Assembly: GCA_020216925.1 (NCBI GenBank)
Contig: JAIWOL010000052.1
Location: 1-8,029, forward strand
Origin: Thiobacillus sp.
Lineage (GTDB): Bacteria > Pseudomonadota > Gammaproteobacteria > Burkholderiales > Thiobacillaceae
DNA length: 8,029 nt
Reading direction: 5' to 3'
Shown here: piece by piece, positions 1 through 5,382 of the stretch
Position numbering within the stretch: position 1 is the stretch's first letter
Layout: the number at the start of each line of letters is the position of its first letter
Notes under the pieces: model-generated
Database searches by the model: none
The model's input: only the letters and a program-made list of their open reading frames with translations
What the model was told of the DNA's origin: nothing
Made by a program: the position numbers and the translations under genes

Positions 1-216
1 CCGGCCGCGCCCGCGCCGACCGCCCCCGCCCTCCCGGCCCCGCGCGGCCCGCTCAGGGAAAAACCCGATGGCGCAACCAGCCAGGCCGACCCCGGTGCAA
101 AAGACCCTCCCATGCGCGGCGGTTTCCCCGAAGACCTTGAGCCCGGCGTCTCCGTGCCCGTGCCCGCAATGCCGCCGGCGCCTGCCGCCCCGGCGCCCGC
201 ACCCGCCGCACCATGA
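1..216 (+). CDS. C-terminal tail of an unidentified Ala/Pro-rich protein (5' end outside window)
   Basis: Frame 1 is open from the first base to a TGA at 214-216 and gives 71 residues dominated by Pro and Ala, with a more mixed stretch in the middle (REKPDGATSQADPGAKD, then FPEDLEPG) and an Ala-Pro run at the very end. Third codon positions are mostly G or C, as in the definite genes downstream. The stop codon overlaps an ATG (ATGA, 213-216), the same junction seen between other genes here. Composition suggests a flexible tail rather than a folded domain, so no family can be named. The alternative is that this stretch is non-coding or belongs to a longer kinase N-terminus in another frame; that reading gives an Arg/Pro/Cys-rich sequence with no recognisable domain and is less likely. 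Confidence 0.5.
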   Translation, partial: PAAPAPTAPALPAPRGPLREKPDGATSQADPGAKDPPMRGGFPEDLEPGVSVPVPAMPPAPAAPAPAPAAP

Positions 217-254
217 GCGCGGCTTGGGACTGCTGCGCCAGCGCGCTATGCTGA
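213..254 (+). other. Possible 13-codon linking micro-ORF between the upstream gene and the kinase
   Basis: An ATG at 213 overlaps the stop of the upstream frame and reads MSAAWDCCASALC before a TGA at 252-254. That stop lies just past the kinase ATG at 248, so the micro-ORF overlaps genes at both ends. The geometry would allow ribosomes to pass from the upstream gene to the kinase by termination and reinitiation, which may matter because no good ribosome binding site precedes the kinase. It may equally be chance in GC-rich sequence. Three of the 13 residues are cysteine. Confidence 0.25.
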
Positions 255-1495
255 AAGCCTATCGACACGAACCTGCCATGAAAGACGTGATCCACCCGCT
301 CCACCAGCACACGCCGCCCGACAGCGGCAACGTGAGCGTGCCCGCCCTCAAGGTGCTGTCGGAAATCACCACCAGCCTGTCGTCCGACGCCAATGTCGAA
401 CAACTGCTGGGACGCTTTCTCTCGACCATGATCCGCCTGGCCGGAGCGCAGGCCGGAGCCGTCCGCGTCATCACCGACGACCGCACCCACCTCAAGCTCA
501 TCGGCTCGCTTGGCCTGCCCGATGAAATGGTCGAGCACGAAGCCATCGTCAGCGTCGACTGCGGCGTGTGCGGCAAGGCCGCGCGTGAAGTCACCGTCAG
601 CACCTGGAACAACGTCGCCTTCTGCAAACGCCAGGCCAACGCGGCCTATTTCAGCAACGCCTGCAGCACGGTCGTCGCCGTCCCCCTCATGCACAAGAAC
701 CAGGTGATGGGCGTGTACAACCTGTTCCTCGAAGAAGGCAAAACCGTACCCGAGGACGTGCGTCTGCTGTTCCGCTCGATCAGCGAACACCTCGGTATCG
801 CCCTGGAAAACGCCCGCCTCACCCGCGAAAACATGCGCATCTCGCTCATGAACGAACGCCAGATGCTGGCCAATCAGATCCACGACTCGCTGGCGCAGAC
901 GCTGGCCTATGCCAAGATGCGGCTCAACGTGCTGTCCGGCGCCATGAAATCCGAGGACTACCCCAAGGCCAACCGCTACCTGGCCGACGTGGAAGAAGCC
1001 GTCGACCTGGCCTACGCCGACCTGCGCAACCTCATCACCCAGTACCGCGACCGCATCAACCCGCGCGGCCTGGTGCCCGCCATCCAGGAACTCGCCAAGA
1101 GCTTCCGCAAGAAAGCCAATGCCGACGTCGATTTTCTCAACCTGGTGCAGGACGTGAGCCTCACCCCGGACGAAGAAATCCAGGTCTTCCACATCATCCA
1201 GGAATCGCTCTACAACATCGCCAAACACGCGCGCGCGCGGCACGTCGTCATCACCTTCGACCTGGACGACGGCCAGTACAGCGTGAACGTAGCCGACGAC
1301 GGCGTCGGCGTGCAGAAAAAGCACGATGAATCGTCCACCATGGGCAAAAGCTTCGGTCTCACCATCATGCGCGAGCGCGCCGCCCGTCTGAACGGCAAAC
1401 TCTCCATCGAATCCCGTCCCGCTGGCGGCACCGTCATCCGCCTCGTTTTCCCCCAGCATCAAACCGCCACCGGCAAATCGGAGCGCGCCGCATGA
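248..1495 (+). CDS. Soluble GAF-domain sensor histidine kinase, NarX type
   Basis: Predicted cytoplasmic sensor kinase that autophosphorylates on histidine and passes the phosphate to the response regulator encoded next. From the start at 248 it has 415 residues. A GAF sensor domain spans about 35-190, followed by a HisKA_3 dimerisation domain with the phosphorylation motif HDSLAQ (His212, with the Gln typical of NarX/DegS-like kinases) and an ATPase domain with the N box (ESLYNIAKHA, Asn323), the DDGVG motif (about 350-354) and a closing glycine-rich segment GKSFGLTIMRERA. No transmembrane segment is visible, unlike classical NarX, so the signal is probably intracellular. The GAF domain holds Cys105, Cys108, Cys126 and Cys139, a possible metal or redox centre. 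The start is uncertain: an in-frame ATG at 68 would add 60 low-complexity Arg/Pro residues overlapping the upstream gene, and an ATG at 278 would remove ten residues. Neither 248 nor 278 has a strong Shine-Dalgarno sequence. The stop overlaps the next start by four bases. Confidence 0.9.
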   Translation: MLKAYRHEPAMKDVIHPLHQHTPPDSGNVSVPALKVLSEITTSLSSDANVEQLLGRFLSTMIRLAGAQAGAVRVITDDRTHLKLIGSLGLPDEMVEHEAIVSVDCGVCGKAAREVTVSTWNNVAFCKRQANAAYFSNACSTVVAVPLMHKNQVMGVYNLFLEEGKTVPEDVRLLFRSISEHLGIALENARLTRENMRISLMNERQMLANQIHDSLAQTLAYAKMRLNVLSGAMKSEDYPKANRYLADVEEAVDLAYADLRNLITQYRDRINPRGLVPAIQELAKSFRKKANADVDFLNLVQDVSLTPDEEIQVFHIIQESLYNIAKHARARHVVITFDLDDGQYSVNVADDGVGVQKKHDESSTMGKSFGLTIMRERAARLNGKLSIESRPAGGTVIRLVFPQHQTATGKSERAA

Positions 1496-2145
1496 GCCTG
1501 ACCCGCATCATCCTCGTCGACGACCACACCCTCTTCCGCAAAGGCCTCGCCGAGCTGCTCGAACAGAGCGGCCATATCGAAGTCACCGCCTTCACCGGCA
1601 CGCCGGAAGAAGTCGGCATGCTGCTGCAAGCCCACCGCCCCGACGTGCTCATGCTTGACCTCAACATGCCCGGCATCGACGGCATCACCCTCATGCAGCA
1701 ACTGCGTGGCGAAGGCTACGACCTCCCCATCCTCATGCTCACGCTCTCGGAAGCCGAAGACGACCTCGCCCGCGCGCTGCGCAGCGGGGCCAACGGCTAT
1801 TTATTGAAAAGCATGGAACCCGACGAAGTCGTCGACGCCATCCTGCGCGCCCAGCGCGGCGAAACCGTCGTCGCCCCCGCCATGACCGCCAAACTCGTCA
1901 AGCTCTACGACCAGAAAGGCCAGGACGCCAGCTCCCTGCTCGACGCCCTGACCCCGCGCGAACGTGAAATCCTCACTCACCTCTCGCGCGGCGAATCCAA
2001 CAAGGCCATCGCCCGCACCCTGGATATCAGCCACGACACCGTCAAACTGCACGTGCGGCACATCCTCGCCAAACTCAACATGTCGTCCCGCGTAGAAGCG
2101 GCGGTATTTGCGGTGGAGCACAAGGTCGCGCCCGGAGGGCGGTAA
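1492..2145 (+). CDS. NarL/FixJ-family response regulator
   Basis: DNA-binding response regulator, the likely partner of the kinase just upstream. Its ATG sits in the kinase stop (ATGA), which implies coupled translation and near-equal amounts. It has 217 residues, normal for the family. The receiver domain (about 4-120) shows the acidic pair Asp10-Asp11, the phosphoacceptor Asp56 in LMLDLNMPGIDG, Thr84 and Lys106 (YLLKSMEP, very like the YLLKDMEP of NarL). A linker leads to a LuxR-type helix-turn-helix at about 150-212, beginning LTPREREILTHLSRGESNKA and ending in a recognition helix region HDTVKLHVRHILAKLNM, then SRVEAAVFAV, also NarL-like. All phosphorylation residues are intact. Targets are not shown by the sequence; the palindrome before the pilin gene is a candidate. 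Nitrate sensing cannot be claimed, because the paired kinase lacks the NarX periplasmic sensor. Confidence 0.93.
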   Translation: MSLTRIILVDDHTLFRKGLAELLEQSGHIEVTAFTGTPEEVGMLLQAHRPDVLMLDLNMPGIDGITLMQQLRGEGYDLPILMLTLSEAEDDLARALRSGANGYLLKSMEPDEVVDAILRAQRGETVVAPAMTAKLVKLYDQKGQDASSLLDALTPREREILTHLSRGESNKAIARTLDISHDTVKLHVRHILAKLNMSSRVEAAVFAVEHKVAPGGR

Positions 2146-2360
2146 GCCCAGCGCCCGGCAGACGCAGCAATCAGCCCCCCGGATCGACTCGGGAATTGCC
2201 GGCACAATCGGGATGAAAATCCAAATGCCTCGCCGACTTTCAACCGTGCGTTTTCGGGTTTGCCTGCATCGAAGGCGCGGCCTGGCGCGGACAAATCAAT
2301 GGCCAGCGCACGCCACCCCGAACCGCGCCTGATTCGGGCAGCAGAGACACTCGGAAAATG

Positions 2361-2386
2361 CGCTGTCCGAATGACGCCGGACAGCG
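2361..2386. repeat. Perfect 9-bp inverted repeat with 8-base spacer
   Basis: The arms CGCTGTCCG (2361-2369) and CGGACAGCG (2378-2386) are exact reverse complements around an 8-base spacer. As RNA this would be a stable hairpin about 215 bases past the response regulator stop. No T-run follows, so it is not a standard intrinsic terminator. It could be a protein binding site or a transcript-end structure. Confidence 0.6.
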
Positions 2387-2594
2387 TTCACGCAGACCGT
2401 AGACCGCAGTCGAACAAGAGATAGTCCGCATCTGCGCAGGTAGCTTGCGGCAAGCATCGACAATTTCTGCCGTGCCCCCGCCGCATAGACGGCAGGTGCA
2501 CTGCATTCTGATGCGCAACCGCGGCCGGCACCTCATTGTTCGCCAGTGCGTGCTTTCTTCGTCCCGGCGACTCTCTGCTTTTTTGGCGCGAACA

Positions 2595-2623
2595 TTGACT
2601 TCGAGAGCGGTGCAGTCAAGAAT
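2595..2623 (+). promoter_or_regulatory. Candidate sigma-70 promoter for the EpsA-like regulator
   Basis: TTGACT (2595-2600, five of six matches to the -35 consensus) is followed after 17 bases by AAGAAT (2618-2623, four of six to the -10). Transcription would begin near 2630, some 20 bases before the ATG at 2652, which supports that start over the upstream TTG. TTGACT and AGTCAA (2614-2619) also form a 6-bp inverted repeat spanning the promoter, so a regulator might bind here. Called by eye only. Confidence 0.45.
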
Positions 2624-2631
2624 TTTTCCCG

Positions 2632-2652
2632 ATGGAAACCCGACACCGCTGA
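2632..2652 (+). other. Possible six-codon leader ORF ending in TGATG at the EpsA-like start
   Basis: An ATG at 2632 reads METRHR and stops at TGA 2650-2652, overlapping the regulator's ATG by one base (TGATG). This is a classic termination-reinitiation arrangement. No strong Shine-Dalgarno sequence precedes either start, so the arrangement could be functional, but an ORF this short can easily arise by chance. Confidence 0.25.
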
Positions 2653-3437
2653 TGCGCATGAAATTCCACGCAGACGAAGCCACGCTCATCGAGCTCATCG
2701 GCTCCCTCGGCCAAGTCGATACCAGGGACAAGCTTCTCTCGTGGATGCGCAAGGACATGCAAGAAGTTTTGCCGCATCACGCCTTCATTTGCGGCATGTG
2801 GCGAATTCACCGTGCCGGCGTGGCCCCCATCAAGTTCTTCACATGGAATTTTCCGGCTGATTACTTGCAGACACTCAAGCAGCCCGACGGACTCTATGTC
2901 TCTCCCGTCATCAAGAACTGGCTGACAAGCGGCGAAGTACAGTTGCTGGACATTAACGAAACGGCCGCGATGAGCCTCGATAGCGGCTGGCTGCAGCGCT
3001 TCAGAGACAGCGGCCTCACCAACATCGCAGCGCATGGCATGCAAGACTATACCCGCCAACATGCTTCCTACTTCAGCTTTCATCAAATCCCCGAGCCCCT
3101 GGGCCAGCGGCATCGGCGGCTTTTGCAAATTCTCGTTCCATCCATGCACGCCGCACTGTTGCGCGTCCTGCACAAGATCAGGAGCGAAGCGCGCGCAGCG
3201 CATGCCGGTCGCGCGCTTAGCGCGCGGGAACTGGAGGTTCTGGTCTGGGTCTGCGAAGGCAAGACCAGCGCCGAGATCTCCGACATCCTGAGTGTCGCGC
3301 GCAATACCGTGCGCAACCAGATTCAGAGCATCCTGGTCAAAATGCGCGTAAACACGCGTGCCCAAGCTGCGGCCAAGGCGATCAAGAAGGGCCTGGTCGT
3401 TCCCCGGCAGCCCGACTCGCAGTTCGGCCCCTCCTGA
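2652..3437 (+). CDS. LuxR-family transcriptional regulator, EpsA-like
   Basis: Predicted DNA-binding regulator of 261 residues with no receiver domain. The N-terminal part (about 8-175) resembles the sensing domain of EpsA regulators that accompany exopolysaccharide/exosortase loci: a helix ending in EVLPHHAFICG, a central GWLQRFRDSGLTNIAAHGMQD, then SYFSFHQIPEPLGQRHRRLLQILVPSMHAAL (split here as SYFSFHQIPEPL and RRLLQILVPSMHAALLRVL). The ligand, if any, is unknown. The LuxR helix-turn-helix covers about 188-248: LSARELEVLVWVCEGKTSAE with the conserved Glu193, then the recognition helix region NTVRNQIQSILVKM. The start at 2652 is preferred because of the promoter at 2595-2623 and because the sequence upstream in frame is not protein-like; 2658 is a close alternative. 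It lies directly before the pilus operon on the same strand, so control of the pilus genes is a reasonable inference. Assignment to EpsA is by recalled pattern, not by search. Confidence 0.85.
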   Translation: MRMKFHADEATLIELIGSLGQVDTRDKLLSWMRKDMQEVLPHHAFICGMWRIHRAGVAPIKFFTWNFPADYLQTLKQPDGLYVSPVIKNWLTSGEVQLLDINETAAMSLDSGWLQRFRDSGLTNIAAHGMQDYTRQHASYFSFHQIPEPLGQRHRRLLQILVPSMHAALLRVLHKIRSEARAAHAGRALSARELEVLVWVCEGKTSAEISDILSVARNTVRNQIQSILVKMRVNTRAQAAAKAIKKGLVVPRQPDSQFGPS

Positions 3438-3582
3438 ACGCCACGCCCGGTACCCGAACGCTCAGCCAACATCCCCTGCCGCTTTCCGTGCACCGCACGC
3501 GAGCGATGCCGATTCACGCCCCGGCCAAATAGACGCCGCGTCTGCCGTACCTCGCCCAGCCCCGTTTCCGCCTCAGTTCATT

Positions 3583-3602
3583 ACTAAGACTAAAGTCGTA
3601 GT
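3583..3602. promoter_or_regulatory. 20-bp palindrome, candidate operator of the pilus operon
   Basis: The arms ACTAAGACT (3583-3591) and AGTCGTAGT (3594-3602) are reverse complements at eight of nine positions around a 2-base centre. Length and symmetry fit a dimeric helix-turn-helix protein such as a LuxR or NarL family member, both of which are encoded just upstream. The TATATC at 3613-3618 would place the palindrome centre about 32 bases before a start near 3625, overlapping the -35 position. Activator and repressor roles are both possible, and the -10 assignment is weak. Confidence 0.55.
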
Positions 3603-3731
3603 GCAGGTGCTCTATATCCAAGCCCTATCCGAATCCTTACCCTTCGCTCCGGGTCAGCGTTCGATTTTCAGTTTGATGTTGCCCAGCCTATACCAGTGCC
3701 TCCGGGGTGCGGATTGTTCCAATACATTGAC

Positions 3732-3736
3732 AGGGA
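3732..3736 (+). promoter_or_regulatory. Ribosome binding site of the Flp pilin gene
   Basis: AGGGA lies six bases before the ATG at 3743. It is the clearest Shine-Dalgarno sequence in the window, fitting a highly made structural protein. Confidence 0.7.
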
Positions 3737-3742
3737 ATCGTC

Positions 3743-4006
3743 ATGAAAACCATGCATCGTTCGCAACGCGGTCAGGGTATGACCGAATACATCATCATCG
3801 TCGCCATGATCGCGATTGCTGCCATCGCGGTTTATCAGTACTTCGGCCAGACCGTGCGTAACCAGACTGCGGCAATCGCGCAGGAACTGGCCGGCAACGA
3901 CGGCACGGCAGCGAAGGGCAATGCCCAGACCGCCGCAGGCCAGGCCGAAACCGTCGGCAACACCAAGAACACCCTCGACGACTACGTCAACCAGAAGGGC
4001 AAGTAA
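3743..4006 (+). CDS. Flp-family type IVb pilin (probable major pilin)
   Basis: An 87-residue prepilin, probably the main subunit of a Tad/Flp pilus. A short basic leader ends RSQRG, followed by QGMTEYIIIVAMIAIAAIAV. Cleavage after Gly10 would put Glu15 at +5 and Tyr16 at +6, as is usual for Flp pilins. The hydrophobic assembly helix runs about 17-35. The mature part continues as VRNQTAAIAQELAG and then an Ala/Gln/Gly/Asn-rich hydrophilic tail to the C-terminus, making it longer than the common 50-65-residue Flp pilins. No cysteine is present. It is the first gene of the pilus cluster and has its own regulatory region and a good ribosome binding site. A GC-rich hairpin follows its stop, consistent with higher expression than the genes behind it. 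The family call is secure; its role as major rather than minor pilin is inferred from position. Confidence 0.92.
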   Translation: MKTMHRSQRGQGMTEYIIIVAMIAIAAIAVYQYFGQTVRNQTAAIAQELAGNDGTAAKGNAQTAAGQAETVGNTKNTLDDYVNQKGK

Positions 4007-4017
4007 GTGCCAGCGCC

Positions 4018-4035
4018 CCGCCCCGCAAGGGGCGG
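4018..4035 (+). promoter_or_regulatory. Intercistronic GC hairpin with GCAA loop
   Basis: CCGCCCC (4018-4024), GCAA (4025-4028) and GGGGCGG (4029-4035) make a perfect 7-bp stem closed by a GNRA-type tetraloop, 11 bases after the pilin stop codon. No T-run follows, so it is probably not a full terminator. Such a structure can protect the 3' end of an upstream message or cause partial termination; either would raise pilin relative to the downstream genes. Confidence 0.6.
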
Positions 4036-4053
4036 CAACGGACTCTCCCGCAC

Positions 4054-5382
4054 ATGAACGCGCCTCGCAAAACGCCGCAGACCGGCCAGGCCTTGCCCTT
4101 GGCCATGTTCCTGCTCGTCGCCGTCGCGGCTGTCGTGTTCTTCATGTTCAACAGCGGGCAGCTGGTGCAGGAGAAGGTCCGCATCACCAACACGGCAGAC
4201 GCCGTCGCCTACAGCGCCGGTGTTTTCGAGGCGCGCGTGCTCAACTACGACGCCTACACCAACCGCGCCATCATCGCCAACGAGATCGCGATCGGGCATG
4301 CCGTCGGGCTGGCGTCATGGGCGAAATACGCCGGTACCGCGGCGGATACGATTGCACCGTACATGTATCTCATTCCTTACGCGGGCCCGGCCATAGCCAG
4401 TGCGCTAGACGGCGTCAGGGATGCCGTGGATGTGTATACCCCGTTGCTGGCCGCGACCGTAACCCTGCACGATGCGGCCCTCAACGCGCTCGCCGCCTCG
4501 CAGCAGGGGGTGCACGGCCCGGGTAACGCCGTCGCCCTCGCCAGCCGCAAAGCGCTGATGGACGAGGTGGCCCAGAAAAACGACCCCGACGTGAAAGTGG
4601 ACGCGCTTCCCGTCGCGGACGACTTTGCCGGGTTCACGCAGCGCTACGCCAGTCGCGACGAGCGCAAGCGCATGGGCAAGCTCGTGCACGACAGCCGCGA
4701 TGCCTTCCTGCGCAGCCGCAACTGGAACTTCGGCTTGGTCGTGCTGTGCTTCGGCGTCGAGTTGCGAAAACGCGGAAGCACGGAACTGATCGACATGGTC
4801 GACGGCTGGAAATCGATGGACACGCTTTCGGCCCATCATTACCGCATCCAGCGCTTCCGCTGCCGCCGGTCGGAAAACCCGCTCGGCTACGGCACCGCGT
4901 TCTCCGACGACAGTCTCGACGACGCGGCCTACAGCTATGCCGGCTCGCGCAACGCGAACCCGAGAGCGAGTTATAGGGCGGAATACAACGTGGCCGACGG
5001 ATTCGAGCCGCCTACCCTGGAGGGCGGCGCCATCCCCGCGTATCACGAGCTTTCCGAGAAAGCACTGAAGCAGGACGATCCGCGTACCACCCTGACGATC
5101 CGCGTCAGCAAGGCGCGCGCCGCCCAGGCATTTTCGGGCGGCGGCGGCACGGTCCAGCCCAAGGGCAGCCTGGATCTGTACCAGGGTGCGTTGGCCAGGA
5201 ACGAAAGCGCGGCTGTCGCCAAGGTCGAGGTGTATTTCGAACGCCCGGACGGCAAAAACAAACTGTTCGACAAGGAAGAAACCGGCAGCCTTTTCAATCC
5301 CTATTGGCAGGCGCGGCTCGCCCCGGTATCGGCGGGCGAGCGCGCCCTGGCCCAGATCAGACAGGGTTTGCAACTACCATGA
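4054..5382 (+). CDS. TadG-like pilus-associated protein
   Basis: A 442-residue protein with one N-terminal membrane segment and a large domain expected outside the inner membrane. Residues 10-33 read TGQALPLAMFLLV and on through a hydrophobic helix, the Tad-type N-terminus; Gly11-Gln12 matches the junction in the neighbouring pilins, but +5 is Leu instead of Glu. Next comes NSGQLVQEKVRITNTADAVA, equivalent to the AADAAALAGA segment of TadG, then ARVLNYDAYTNRAIIANEIA, which I recognise as typical of a betaproteobacterial TadG-related group. The rest is not recognisable; it has a hydrophobic stretch near 95-120 and a Gly-rich loop. TadG-type proteins are thought to act as minor components of pilus assembly or anchoring; the exact role is unproven. 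The Shine-Dalgarno sequence is weak, and the stop overlaps the next ATG by four bases, so translation is coupled forward. Confidence 0.82.
   Translation: MNAPRKTPQTGQALPLAMFLLVAVAAVVFFMFNSGQLVQEKVRITNTADAVAYSAGVFEARVLNYDAYTNRAIIANEIAIGHAVGLASWAKYAGTAADTIAPYMYLIPYAGPAIASALDGVRDAVDVYTPLLAATVTLHDAALNALAASQQGVHGPGNAVALASRKALMDEVAQKNDPDVKVDALPVADDFAGFTQRYASRDERKRMGKLVHDSRDAFLRSRNWNFGLVVLCFGVELRKRGSTELIDMVDGWKSMDTLSAHHYRIQRFRCRRSENPLGYGTAFSDDSLDDAAYSYAGSRNANPRASYRAEYNVADGFEPPTLEGGAIPAYHELSEKALKQDDPRTTLTIRVSKARAAQAFSGGGGTVQPKGSLDLYQGALARNESAAVAKVEVYFERPDGKNKLFDKEETGSLFNPYWQARLAPVSAGERALAQIRQGLQLP

Larger units (their letters stand above)
2146..2651. other. Intergenic region between the two-component system and the EpsA-like gene
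   Basis: About 500 bases hold no open frame that looks like protein. The frame of the downstream regulator stays open back to a TTG at 2445, but that extension is Arg/Ser-rich and resembles no domain. The region contains a perfect inverted repeat at 2361-2386 and a candidate promoter at 2595-2623, listed separately. No hairpin followed by a T-run is seen after the response regulator gene. The weak CCCG/CGGG pairing near 2177-2192 is too short to call a terminator. Confidence 0.6.
3438..3742. other. Regulatory intergenic region upstream of the pilus operon
   Basis: About 305 bases without a credible gene; open frames crossing it do not look like protein. The right half is more AT-rich than the genes, as expected for a promoter region. 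It contains a strong palindrome (3583-3602), two -10-like hexamers (TATATC at 3613-3618 and TATACC at 3689-3694) without a good -35 partner, and a ribosome binding site. No intrinsic terminator is seen after the EpsA-like gene, so some read-through into the pilus operon is possible. Confidence 0.6.

Noticed and set aside
68..247. In-frame extension of the kinase to an ATG at 68
   Set aside because: The added 60 residues are Arg/Pro/Cys-rich low complexity with no domain, and they overlap the upstream open frame by about 150 bases.
53..1462. Long minus-strand open frame opposite the kinase
   Set aside because: It is the antisense of a clear kinase with all its motifs. Long antisense frames are expected in GC-rich coding DNA, and the translation is low in recognisable features. 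The same applies to minus frames at 4405-5373 and 6112-7185.
2445..2651. Extension of the EpsA-like regulator to a TTG at 2445
   Set aside because: The encoded residues do not resemble protein of this family, and a good promoter lies inside the extension at 2595-2623.
3187..3218. Nine-base inverted repeat AAGCGCGCG / CGCGCGCTT within the EpsA-like gene
   Set aside because: It lies in the Ala/Arg-rich linker of a coding region and consists almost entirely of alternating G and C, so chance is likely.
3727..3732. Perfect TTGACA just before the Flp pilin start
   Set aside because: A -10 element would fall inside the coding sequence and none is present there; the position is better explained as leader sequence with the ribosome binding site.
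5304..5378. Earlier start for the eight-cysteine protein
   Set aside because: It would place the signal peptide internally and overlap the TadG-like gene by about 80 bases; the ATGA junction at 5379 fits the operon pattern.
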